NCBI GenBank assembly: GCA_905250025.1
Contig: CAJNOJ010000219.1
Location: 1 to 64,000, forward strand
Origin: Adineta ricciae
Lineage: Eukaryota; Rotifera; Eurotatoria; Adinetida; Adinetidae
Length of the DNA: 64,000 bases
Direction: 5' to 3'
The notes under the pieces are model-generated. The model did not search any database. It saw only the letters and a list, made by a program, of their open reading frames with translations, and was not told the DNA's origin. Both the position numbers and the translations under genes were made by a program. This document shows, piece after piece, positions 11,001 to 22,423 of the stretch; within the stretch, counting starts at the first letter, position 1, and each line of letters opens with the position of its first letter.

Positions 11001-14000
11001 ATTGCCTACTAAAACTGCACAAGAAGTAGTCACCAATGATGTCTCTGCAATGAAGTCGCCATTCGTCACACAAACTCCAATACTAAATACTGGATCTTCA
11101 GGTACATCATCCTTCAATATTTCAAATCCAAATGTATCTATAGAAATAAATACAGCCCAGGCAACGATTTATTCAACGTTACTCGAAACTCGGACGCCAG
11201 TTTACACAAATCAGCCAACTGTCAATAACGAGCCATCAAACAATTCAAATCAAAGTTCATTAATACCTGTCAGCACTACCCACGGAGGCGCTACCATTGA
11301 GATCTCCACCACGAGATTACCATCGGCTACGCAACAAGTACCACATAATACCATACCACCAAGTACATCACAGCCCAACAACTCAAATCAGAGTATATCT
11401 GCACAGGTAAACACGACCTTGACAACTGATCATTCAACCTTGCTCGTAACTCGAGCATCGGTTAATACGAATCAACCCACTGGGAATAATCAATCAGTGA
11501 ACAATTCAATTCAGAGTTCGCCATTACCTATTAACATCACCCAAGGAGGTGCTACTGTTGACATATCCTCAACAAAACTGGCATCCGTTACGCAAGGACC
11601 AATATTGAGTACTGTGCCGTCAGGTGTATCACATATCAATAATTCAAATCAGAGCGTAACTCTACAAACAAACACAACCTTCACGACTGATCATTCAATC
11701 TCATACGTAACTGGGGTGGCAGCTAACACCAATCAGGCGACTGCGAATAGTCAACCACTAAACAATTCCATTTCGAATTCGTCGATATCTGCTAACACCA
11801 CGCACGAAACTGTCATTATTGAAATTTCTGCGACGAGACCATCATCCGTTACACAAAGTCCAATATTAAATACTGTTTCGTCTGGTACTGCACAAGTCAA
11901 TAATTCAAACCAAAGCGTATCTACACAATTAAACACGACAGTAACTGCGGACCACTTAACGTTCGTTACAACTCGACTACCGGCTAATATAAGTCAGCAA
12001 ACAAACAGTAGCTTACTATTTACCACCCAATCATTAAACAATTCAAACCAGAACTTCTCTTCACTTACTATTACACCGCACAGTAATGTTTCTCTTGATT
12101 ATACATCAACGAAAGCGTCATCCGCGACAGAAACACATACATCATATACTATTCCGTCAGGTGTGTTGCAATCAAACTCTTCAAATCAGAGTCTACCTTT
12201 AGCAACAAGCGTAACACAAACGACTGATCATTCAACATTACTTGTAACAGGAGTACCGGCCAATACAAACCACTCATCGAATAATTCAAACCCGAGTTCG
12301 GCAACACTTGCCAATATTACTCAAGGAACCGCTGCTTCGGATGCTTCATCAACAAGAGCGTCATCGATTACACATCAGCCAACAACAAATACTGCATCGT
12401 CAGGTACTGCACAAGCTAATACTTCAATTCTAACAATGCATACGACACACGCGACAAGAATACCGAACTATACAGATCAGCCAACTTCGAACAGTCATGT
12501 TTTAAACGTTTCAGGTCAAAGTTCGCCAACCATCAACAACAGTACACAAGGAACTACTCCATTCAATGCAACAGCAACGTATTTGAGCACCATGTCGCCA
12601 ACACGGGATGGCGCTATTTTCAATCAAACTTCACTAGTTCCTACAAAGACTACTACCATGGCAACAGATGGCTCGCCAAGTTCGTTTTCAACACAACATC
12701 CGACTATTATCAATCAAACTACAGCTCATATCCAGACAACGATATCATTACCTTCGTCTTTGAATAGCACACAAATGCTAATTAACTCGACAGGATCGTC
12801 CACAACTGGAGCACCATTTTTGACACATCAACAAACTCAAAATCCAAGTATACTGTCAACGTCCAATAATACACATAATACCCATACAGTTTCACCGTCT
12901 TCTTCGGGTGCAACAGCTCACCAGGGTGATGAGAACATTTCGACAACATTCTCTCCGACTCATATGAGCCAAAGCGTTCCTTTTTCAGTGATAAACACAA
13001 GAAATGATTCGTCAAACAATCCGACTCCCACTCACTTACTACTTAATACAACGGTGCAAACTGTAAACAGTACAGTACCGACACTATTCTCCTCGATACC
13101 GCTAAATCAAACGCAATCGGTTTTTACTGGTAATGCACCAACCGATAGTCATTCCATTCCCGATGCTACCAGAATTCCATCTTCTACAGTTCAACCGACA
13201 GAAAACACATTGCAATCAATTCTGTCATCATCCAGTCATGTAGATAATCGAGCGACTAGTACACCATCGTCGACAGCAGAAAAAACACATGACAGGACGT
13301 CATCAGCATCACCTACTAGTATGAATGGTCAGACTACTAAGGCGGATGCGATCATACAGTCATCTGCGTCTGGTACTCCATTAAAAACAACTATCACAGT
13401 TGCCTTTCCAACTCACGGTTCTGATTTGACGACACATGTGACAGGTATTGGTGATATTTCAACGTCAATATTTCTCGAAAAACTTACTTCATCATCACGA
13501 TCGCAGTCGACATTTACTTCCAGTAATAAACAGTATACTTCTGATAATAATCACGTTGGAACAATAACAGAAAATATCATGCCTTTCTCAACGACGTCCT
13601 CTACTCTAGTTCAATATTCAACTATCGCTGATCAGGCAATGACTGGACACAGTACAATTTCCAACTCTCGCATCCTTTCCACGATATTTTCGTTTTCCAT
13701 TGCAAATTCTGCTGCTGACGATCATAGCCCTCTAACATCAGTGAATACAAATGCAAACACTGATAGATCGTCTCTTCCTCCAACATCTAGCCCGCTAGCA
13801 ACGGCTGCCACCATGACAAATTCGAACCCAAGTCAAACAACTCGTGCGGCGATGCTCTCCACACCAGTGATTCCGATTGCTACATCAACTCTCGATAATA
13901 CTCACTCGGACATTTTAACAGCTATCCGTAATGTCCCAACGAGCACCGTACCTTCATTCATTTCAAATGCAATCAGTACTGCGCAAAATACGATAAATAC

Positions 14001-15769
14001 ACCCTCTAGTACGAATAATTATATAAGTCAAACAGTCTCTACGCCAATCACAGTGAACCTATTTTCTGTTCAAGCGTCATTCACAGCCACGCCGGCTACA
14101 AACACTATCGTAAGCACATCTTCGTTGTTTCCTAACAGTGTACAGAGTACATCAAATAACATAATATCATCAACATTGACTTCAACTGCGCAATCTTCGC
14201 TAACAACTCAAACCACAGCTTCTTTATCTGGATCATTCAATGGCTCAGACACTAGTACTTCTCGATCGATGCCAACATCGACATTATCAAAAGATAGTAC
14301 AACTATTCTTTCGCAATTACTGACATTATCTGGCTCAACTATGTCAAATCTAACTTTAACAACTCGAAATGCAATTTCGAATACTTCATTCACAACACAA
14401 TTAAACTTGAATCTGACGAACACTTCAGGTATTGAAAATCATGCATTTCTTTTCCGATGATCACGTTTTGTCATGTAATCCATAAATAATTAGCTCCCAA
14501 CGAGTGTGTCTTTCCGTTTCTCTATTTGGGCCAATGGTATGAAAAGTGCATCAGCGATGTGTTCAATGATAGTTGGTGTTCTCTAACAGCAAACTTCGAT
14601 CAAGATCGAAAATGGAAGTATTGCCGAGGTAAGTCTGTCGAAACACAAATCCACCAGAAAAACATCTCATTTAGCATCACGAGTGAAAACTACCGGTGGT
14701 ACTGGCAATGGCAATGATTGCTACTTTCCGTTTATATACCAAGGCTCATCGTTTTCTACATGTATTTATCGTACAGTAACAATAGGCACAACGACATCAT
14801 TTGCATTATTTTGCTCGACAACACCCAATCTCGATCAGCATGGTCTATGGGGCTACTGTTTAGGTATAGAATTCGTTTTCTTCTTTCTACTTTGATTTCG
14901 AATTGTATAGATTATACTTCATGCTATTTCCCATTCGTTTACAACGGTATCACATACTCTGATTGTGTCAGCGGGCCACAATCAGCCCGATGGTGCTCTA
15001 CAACTGCTAGGTAAACCGATTTTGTTCATATTTAAAGCAAAATATATTACATTGTTTTTTTGTGTAATTCTAGTTTTGATCGAAACAATATGTGGACTAA
15101 TTGCCCTGGTATGTTACGATCGTTGTTATTCGATTAGTATATGAAAGTGCATTTTGAGTACGTTTCGTCAGTTTCGAGCTATTGCGCAGCATTGCGTTGT
15201 TTTGTTTTCTTATTCGATTTCTTGTTATGTCTGACTTTGTCCTTGCCATTCGAAGTTCGTTTTGACCTGTACGGTAATTTAATGCACTCTTTTAGTTCTG
15301 ATTTATAACCAAAACGTCGTAGTTTTGTCCAATCTGTACATTTACCTGAGTTCAATTTACTATTATAGAAATAGAAATGAAATCGATTTGAAGATAGGTG
15401 ATCCTCATTCGTCTTACCAACGACTTTTTTCAGTTAACATTGGATACAGCACAACAAAGAATAACATAAACCCGAGAAAATCCTTTCAAGAAAAGCGCTG
15501 ATATCTTCTTCATCGTTCTAGTTACTTGTGATGGATATCCACAGCAAGATGAACATTCCGTTGGCTTTCGTCTGCTCTCCGAACAAAAGCCTTGTGTGTT
15601 CAAACAGTCGATATCTCAAGACACTGATCTTATATTGAAATATTATACATTGCCAACATGTCAATTAGAACCATTGTGTCGTGATGGTTACACACCATTA
15701 TTCAAAGAGATCACTTGTCAGGAGGACGGTCGATATAGTTACCCAAGAACGATCTGTATACAAAACTAA
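8089..15769 (+). CDS. Giant secreted Ser/Thr/Asn-rich mucin-like protein with three FN2 modules
   Basis: Six exons (8089-14428, 14494-14628, 14675-14863, 14911-15010, 15074-15108, 15522-15769) join in frame to about 2348 aa. The true ATG is 8089. A signal peptide (SIFFVFILTIQLTIKG) is followed by about 2100 residues of low-complexity Ser/Thr/Asn/Gln sequence packed with N-X-S/T sequons, including about ten degenerate 87-aa repeats. The C-terminus has three fibronectin type II modules (CVFPFLYLGQWYEKC, CYFPFIYQGSSFSTC, CYFPFVYNGITYSDC, each with a downstream WC/FC..T and final Cys), then a Cys-rich segment ending QN. No membrane anchor is seen. The apparent stop at 14458-14460 is intronic. FN2 modules usually bind collagen or glycans, so a heavily glycosylated coat or cuticle component is inferred. 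Confidence 0.85.
8396..8424 (+). repeat. (ACA)n coding microsatellite
   Basis: A run of ACA codons encodes a threonine tract near the N-terminus of the mucin-like protein. The copy B run is shorter, and the length difference keeps the frame. Confidence 0.8.
10030..12420 (+). repeat. Degenerate 87-aa tandem repeats in the mucin-like protein
   Basis: About ten units share the pattern T-Q-G-x-V-T-I-D-I-S-x-T-R-L, then TQ-x-P-I-L-N-T-V-S-S-G, N-N-S-N-Q-S-V, TDHSTL-x-VTR and NNQSLNNS. Spacing between anchors is typically 261 bp (87 aa), with a few shorter units near 68-81 aa. Units are far more diverged from each other than from their copy B counterparts, so the array predates the duplication. 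Confidence 0.75.
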
Positions 15770-16151
15770 ATTAAAGTGTAGTTATTCGATTTGATCAAAA
15801 GGAATGTTATATGTAACTTTTTTGTATTGGAAACAAAGCTACTTGACTGACGAAACACCATGTTTTTAATTTATATATATTTTATTTAAATATGAATAAA
15901 GTATTATAAGAAATTTTTTGTTTGATGAAATCTTATACGATCTTTTTAATTCAACAATGGGTGTAATAATTAATGTAGAGAGGGAAAAAAGAAGTTTCAT
16001 CATTCTGTTAGTTGTGCTCTCTTTTTCTCTCTTCATAGTTTTCACATAATTACGAATCTGCAGATATAACCCGTGCTGCATAGTAACTCAATCTATCTTT
16101 GGATCATTATATACATCATCGCACAAATATTTTCGATTGTTACATTCGGAT
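15770..16151. other. Intergenic, FN2 gene 3' end
   Basis: It contains the poly(A) signal AATAAA at 15895-15900 for the FN2 gene. The rest is AT-rich and presumably carries the promoter of the next gene, with nothing recognisable. Confidence 0.5.
15895..15900 (+). terminator. Poly(A) signal of the FN2 mucin-like gene
   Basis: AATAAA lies 126 bases after the stop codon and is conserved in copy B (52738-52743). Confidence 0.5.
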
Positions 16152-17106
16152 ATGACTGAACGCTTAAGTCGTGGCGCGGAATATATACTTGTACCAAATA
16201 GGAAGCCGAAGAAACCAGTTCAGTATGTATACGAGACAGATGATGACAACGAATCACAAATAGCAACAGTGACAAGAAAAGTGGTTCGACAAAAACCTGC
16301 TCATGAGCAACACATCAGGTATATAACAGCTGATGAATTAGAGCGGGATCATCGCCGTCAACGAGTAGTCGAAACCAATGACGTATGTGTATTAATTTGT
16401 TCGTTTATCATCGGCATGTTAACAGAGAAACTTTTTTTAGCGTAAAATCAAGGTCCGTAACACAGCGAACGGCGAACCAGTGATACTTGATGAGGATGAT
16501 AATGTGATCAAAATCGTTCGAAATGTACAAACACCTACGCCTCCACCGGTAGCATACGAAAATCGGCGAGTTAAACATCGTTCGCATGAGCCACTACGAA
16601 CAGTATACTACGAAACTCCCGACGGTCGTCTGATAGCACAGCCAGCTAACATCCATTCGTTCAGTAAACCTAAGACTGAATTGATCTACACGGATCGTGA
16701 CCCAACGAAGTTATTACGAAAAGTTATTATTGATCCTCGAACAGGCGAACAAGAAACAATTTTCGAGGATAGTCCGAAGAAGCATCATCGAAAGAAATAC
16801 GTTGTCCGAAAGCAGATCAATAATGAATCACCCGTCGAAAGTGATGGTGACGATGAACAACAATCTCAGTACGTTCAGGTAGTACAACGTCAAACAGCGC
16901 CGACTCAGGTTGTTACTAAGCCGGAGAAACCCGGAACAAAATATGTCATGGTCAGAAAAAAAGTCGATTCCGAACCGATCTATGCTGTACCACCATTATC
17001 TCGTCCAGCCGTGAACAGCCACCGTCGTATTGTCTACGAAACAGCAACGTCGAGAAAACCAGCAACTACATATGTTTATTCAGCAGATGACAAATATTAC
17101 AAATAG
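16152..17106 (+). CDS. Basic Tyr/Val-rich orphan protein
   Basis: I do not recognise a family. Two exons (16152-16382, 16441-17106) give 298 aa. The sequence is hydrophilic and highly charged, with repeated aromatic-valine motifs (PVQYVYETDDDNE, QYVQVVQRQ, TKYVMVRKK, TYVYSADDKYYK) and a middle block with VILDEDDNVIKIVRNV, PDGRLI and IDPRTGEQETI. There is no signal peptide or membrane segment. It is likely disordered or extended. Copy B keeps the same frame, intron and C-terminus, and an in-frame insertion lengthens its TPPP run. A poly(A) signal AATAAA lies at 17112-17117. Its 3' end converges with NDUFAF1 over only 148 bp. A cytoskeletal or cuticular role is possible but unsupported. Confidence 0.65.
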
Positions 17107-17254
17107 ATTTAAATAAATGTAACGATTGAACGATCAGCACTTTCCTTTTCTTGCTTGTATTTTTTCCTCCGGCCTTGCACAAATTAATCAATGATCAATT
17201 ACTAGACGAAACGAGAAAGATATGTTCATCTAAATTAACTCAACTTGACACTTA

Positions 17255-18358
17255 CTAAGTAGTTGTGTATGGAGGAAGTGTATACTGTTCATAGGCAAAC
17301 TTATCATAATTGTAGCGTAGATCTCTTAGTAAGCTTATTTCACCTATTTCGAGTTCGAACGGACCATCTGCTGCATCCAAAACTGCGATAGACAGTTGTG
17401 TACATGAAAGTGGTTGAAAAGGATATTGTTTGTCACTAATTCGTCCCATATTGTTACGAAAAAACTGTGCAAAAGGTATTTTCGCTGTCGACCAATATGG
17501 CCCACCCCGTGTATACAACACCATTGAATACATATCAGACTAAATGAAAGAAAGTCAAGAACAAATTCTCTTCGCTATTCACAAACCCAGTGATGATGAT
17601 CTTGGTCTGGTGTATGAAATCGGATTTCGTAAAATCTTCCGTCGCCACGAATGCGTAGAAGAATATGAGTGAAATAAGTCCAGCCTTTCTGATGAGCTGG
17701 CATTAGAAACGATCCCACCAATCGTTCAGAGAACATGATAGCAAAGCCACTTTTATTGTATAGCGTATTTTGATTGACCATTTTGGAAGATATATTACCA
17801 CGAAAAAGAATTGAACCGTGACCACTCGGTACAAGTTCAGCCGTTGACTCACCGACTCCTTCATCAAGATCAGTACGGACTGTCCATTTTTTAATTTCAT
17901 CATTACTTGAAAAATCATGAATGACAAGATAATCATTGTGAAAAAACTCATGTCTATTGAAAAGAAACAAATGTTTGATCATCGTTACTCTGCTGTTTCG
18001 TACGATACCTTCGATCCCATGGTTGTAGTTCTTTCCACCATTTGCTGATCTCTGGAACGATAAGGTCTTTGAATAAACGCCATAGTTTACCTTCGCGAAT
18101 GATTTGTGTCAGCGACTTTTGAAGACGTCGACGTTTCTTTGTTGCTAATGCTTTTGTCGGTGAACCGTACAATTCTCGGTTGATATTCGCACGCCAAAAC
18201 ATAAATGTTCGACATGGTTGCGGCAAAGGCGAAGACGCAGATAAAAACTGACAATTGGGATAGGGATTATTCAAAATCAAATACGATCGACTAGTTGCGT
18301 ATGACTGCAGATAATAACGAATTGGTGTGATAATTCTCAATGATGAACGAAAATACAT
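17255..18358 (-). CDS. NDUFAF1: NDUFAF1 / CIA30 mitochondrial complex I assembly factor
   Basis: NDUFAF1 acts in the mitochondrial matrix/inner membrane in assembling the membrane arm of respiratory complex I. Three exons (18358-18009, 17953-17587, 17539-17255) join in frame to 333 aa; the human protein is about 327. The N-terminus MYFRSSLRIITPIRYYLQ, rich in Arg and Ser and free of acidic residues, fits a mitochondrial presequence. The CIA30 domain follows: IHDFSSNDEIKKWTVRTD, GHGSILFRGNIS, LLRIRGDGRFYEIRF, LYTRGGPYWSTAKIPFAQFF, GRISDKQ, DGPFELEIGEI and FAYEQY. The start lies 125 bp after the PL8 lyase stop on the same strand, with a splice acceptor three bases upstream of the ATG. It may therefore be expressed as the downstream gene of an operon. 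Confidence 0.93.
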
Positions 18359-18483
18359 AATCTAAAGAAATTTGTTCGATGTTTTATTTGTCAAAGAAAA
18401 ATACTGTGAATATTTATTAAAAAATAATATTGCATAAAAATAGGTGTGTAAAAAATAAGTCTAAAACTACATAGATGAGATTT
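18359..18483 (-). promoter_or_regulatory. Intercistronic region with candidate trans-splice acceptor
   Basis: This 125-bp gap separates the PL8 stop from the NDUFAF1 start. On the minus strand it has AATAAA at 18418-18413 and again at 18388-18383. A pyrimidine-rich TTTCTTTAG follows, whose AG (18363-18362) sits three bases before the NDUFAF1 ATG. No good 5' splice site is seen between the PL8 stop and this acceptor. The arrangement resembles poly(A)-plus-spliced-leader processing of polycistronic RNA, known in bdelloid rotifers. Copy B keeps all elements. Confidence 0.5.
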
Positions 18484-21400
18484 TTATTCAGATTCTTCTG
18501 TTATGTGAAATTCAACTGGCATGTAGATTCGTTGCCAAACGGTAATTTTCGTATCACCATCTTCCATAACTTCAGACCTGACATGAACACAGCCATTTTC
18601 ATCATCACTGGTCAACTCCGGATTATTCCATTTACCTTTCAATACCATCCACAAGGTTTCATTGAGCATAAAATCCGTCGTTGCAATACTTATTCGAACC
18701 GTACCAGGTCCACGACCACGTATCATTGCCGTGCATGGCTGCCCAAATGATCGTACGAGACCGAGATCAACGTTGAGACGGTCTTTGGAATAACATGTGT
18801 AACAAGTGGTATCTGTATCTCGATCATAGAAGATATGGGTATCATTTTCCTTTGAGAAAATAATTGAAGGAGGTAAATCAGATAGGTCGGTCGATGACCA
18901 AGGATCATCTCCTGAACGCGAAAATTCATCCATCCATTCCTGTGTTGGATGATTTCCAATGAGAATTGTGTAAACGAATGATGCGGTGCTATCTTCGACA
19001 TTTAAATGTTCAATATACCCGAGACCGTATTTGTCTTTCGTTGTTTTGAAGTATTTTTCATTATCTTCAAAGACTGGTTCTTTGAACTTTTTTGATTTCA
19101 TGTCAATAATCGGGTTTTGTTTACCATCGATTAAATAGTATGCATTGCAATAGATCATATCTTGTTCGCTGCGTCGTAGTGTGATCCGATATGCTTGCTT
19201 GGAATTATCCTTCGGATGTAAATAATAACACAAGTTTCGATGATCAGTTATGGAATTTAATTCCTGGTTATCGAAGACTCTTTCCTCAGGGAAACCGCTC
19301 ATTTCTTCGTCATGATTCAACCGAAATGGTGTTTGTTCAAGTTTTTCTAAATTCGAAAAGTTCGATTGAAACAGTGTTGTTATAACTGGTCGTTTTTCAT
19401 GTTGTAATAATTTAATGTTCGATGTTAAAACAGTAATACGATTATCAAAACAATAAACTGACCGACGCAAAGCAATGTCCCAGACGAAAAAATCATTACT
19501 AAACATGCCATCACGACCTGCTATCGATGTTCCGCCAGCGAACCAATTCTTGGCTGTTAAATTACAATAACCTTCGAATAGTTCTGAACGCGGTCTCAAA
19601 AGACAGGTTGTACCAGGCCTAGAATTTAAAATAAATGTGGTTATGAATGACGTGAGCTGTACAAACCAGTGTGACCAGTTCCAGCCAGGAAATGCACAAC
19701 CCGTATTCGAATATTTCACGGCACCGTGATCGTCGGGTGGAACGATAAATATCGAACAATTACGAACATATTTGCCATAGTTATTTGTATCCGATAACCA
19801 ACCTGAATGCAAGAAATATTAGGAATTATTGTGGGGCTGCAAGTTTCTCACCGTAGATTTCCAAACCACGTCGATTTTTACCCATGCCAATAATGCAGGC
19901 AAAGAAATCTTCACGTCGATGAATACAAGCAGCAGTAGAATTGAGCGTTAAATGACCTATCAGTGGAACTGAATCGACGCCACTGAACAACAATAACAAA
20001 ATTTTCTCGATATACACATATGGAATCTCTGTTTACTCACTCTTTCAAATACGTTGCGATACTTTTATCACTTTTTGGACACATATCCACAAGCATTCCA
20101 GCGACAAATGGATCGTAACCATATTCCTGATCGCAAATACATACACATTTTTTCGTCATATTAATTCCATTGCATGCAACAGTCTTTCCTAGATAAAAAC
20201 TTCTACTCCTTCCTCATTGAATATCAAGACAGAAATTTTACCAGCACGAGCACCAAGATTTGGCGGTATTGTGTTGTTTTCAATCAAACAGAAATTCAAG
20301 GTATGCACACAACGACGAAGAAGGCGACGAATATTATCCGGAAAGTGGAGTCCTGTATCGTTCAGGTCCGATGCAAAATTCAACACATCAGGTAATGAAT
20401 AGGATGTATATTCAAAATGGCACATCCAATGATGATGTACAGTTCCGTCTAAAGACTGAAGATGATTACGAACAACGACATCATTTTGCTTACCTAAAGC
20501 CAGTGGCTCATGGATTCGATTTTCAAATGAATAAATCAAGGTATATCGAAACGCGATAAGTCGTCGAAGAAGTTCATTCGGTTCAGGTATACAAACAATC
20601 AATCGAGACTACGTAGAAAATATTTATCCATTTTACTTTCAATATTATTCGAATGTCACATACCACATTAGTTAGATAATTATGAATGATATCTGTACTC
20701 ATGATTGATGTTTGTTTTTCAGTTAGTAAATGTCCATACATAATCCATATAGCTGATGTGATGATTGGTTGTAATCGATTAACTTCATTCAATTGATCGC
20801 GAATATAAACAAAGCACATGGGGAAATTTCGAATTTCGTATCCTGAATATAAATATCAATTCATTTGGTTTGAAAAGTCACCATTCAGCTACGCTTACCG
20901 ATATCTAGATGTCCTGAAAGGTTTAAATTTCCTTCTGACCAACCTTGCTCCAAGAGATAATCGCACAATTGAAGTAATAGCTTCCAAACATTTTGACCTT
21001 CTTCACTTTCGAACGTTTTTTGGTGTCGATGGCATTGATAAGTTGTCGCTGTTCGTCGCAGTGGGCCCAATAGGAAAGGTTGAATATCTAGTGCATTTTC
21101 TGGTGAATAGAATGCACCTTTACCTAATGGAACATTCGAAATATTATTAGGCTTAATTCCATACACTGCTGATAATTCTTGTAGTTTATTAAAAGATTCG
21201 GGTTTTGCACTTGGTGCCCTATAATGCAAATGGATACTTTTAATATAATATCAGATTTCTCTCCTACCATGTCGCATAGGGCAAACTCCGTAACCACCGA
21301 TCTTTCACTTTATTAACATCATCATCCGAAACAGTCGGATGTTGCTCTTCTAACCATGGACGATTATGAAAGATGTTCTTTGGATTGAACAACCATGTAG

Positions 21401-21923
21401 ATGGATTGTCTTCTAATCGTCTGATGTCACTAGTCCATGGTTGCTGATAATCAGCTTGTGGTCCAGTAGAATGCGTATAATCAAAATTAATTCCATTCAA
21501 AAAGTAGACACCATCGGGAATATTCGATGGTAAAGATATGCGAATTCCATGAATTCGAGTTAGATTATTCTTAAACTGTGGTAGAAGTGCATAACGTAAA
21601 CCCAATGCTCGCCAACCGGAATAGTTAATATGATACCAAATGCGAGCTACAGGTGTACTATCTGTAGCAGTGAGAAATTCGATATCCATAGGTTGTAGTG
21701 CAGTGTTTTCATCGAATTCGATTTCCTGATTGCAATAAAACCACAGCGCAAAACATTTATTATTCGCCCATTTGATCGATCGAAACGCTTCTGGGTTCGT
21801 ATACGTCAGTGACGATCCTGAGCCGGCTTCCCACTTTAGGCTTGATGTGCCATGTTTGAATCGTTCTGACGAAACATTAACTTGACTGTCAATCGCATAC
21901 CAGTATCGTGGATCGTCGTTCAT
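18484..21923 (-). CDS. Polysaccharide lyase family 8, chondroitin ABC lyase-like
   Basis: PL8 enzymes cleave chondroitin/dermatan sulfate or hyaluronan by beta-elimination. Seven exons (21923-21268, 21218-20899, 20842-20664, 20608-20242, 20188-20041, 19982-19852, 19802-18484) join in frame to 1039 aa; bacterial chondroitinase ABC I has about 1020. The N-terminal carbohydrate-binding-like domain (SSERFKHGTSSLKWEAG, YSGWRALGLRYA), catalytic alpha-toroid (DGTVHHHWMCH, LGARAG), central beta domain (GLEIYG, FPGWNWSHW, SRPGTT) and C-terminal beta domain (GQPCTAMI, LKGKWN) occur in family order. The catalytic tetrad appears kept: His449, Tyr455, Arg506 and Glu598, matching His501, Tyr508, Arg560 and Glu653. 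No signal peptide is seen; an upstream stop lies in frame before the ATG. Probably acquired by horizontal transfer, since it is intron-rich and the family is mainly microbial. Confidence 0.88.
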
Positions 21924-22423
21924 GGCACTTCGAGATTATTTGTCTATGATCAAAGAGAAGAAAAAAAAACAGAATGATTAATATTCGAATATGAAACCAA
22001 GGTGTATATATACTGATTGATCAGAAGATCGATTTGTTTTTTTCGTTCTTATATTTATTTTTTATCTTCTTTCTTATAAAAAAAAACTATATAAAATGTC
22101 GTATATTTCTATTTCTTTTATATAAGAATTCAAAATGCAAGCAGTAGAGAATGTGTTAGCAAAGCAAAATATGGCCTGTTTAAAATATGAGGAGAATTTC
22201 TACAAAGCAAAACAAAGTTTCTTTGAATTGTTTTCACTATTCTATATATATACATCGTTCACAAACGAAAATATGTATAAGATCGATAAGAATTGGAAAT
22301 AAGTATATTAGTTAGTCAATGAAAAATAAGCTTTCGTTGGAAAAGAAAAACATCAAAAATAAAAGAGAAATCGACGTTTATTGTTTGACGATATAAAGAA
22401 TAGAACTGAAATGGGAGGAAAAG
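21924..22423. other. Intergenic between plastin and the PL8 lyase
   Basis: AT-rich and gene-free. On the minus strand an acceptor-like TGATCATAG lies 23-24 bases before the PL8 ATG, suggesting a 5' UTR intron or trans-splice site. Nothing else is recognised. Confidence 0.45.

Noticed and set aside
14526-15014. Separate small genes downstream of the giant exon
   Set aside because: They are the short FN2 exons of the same gene in other frames, joined by GT-AG introns.
20242-20608. A 38-base intron after the bases TTAG near 20494 in the PL8 gene
   Set aside because: It has GT and AG ends, but splicing would shift the frame away from DGTVHHHWMCH. The unspliced frame is open in both copies and matches the family.
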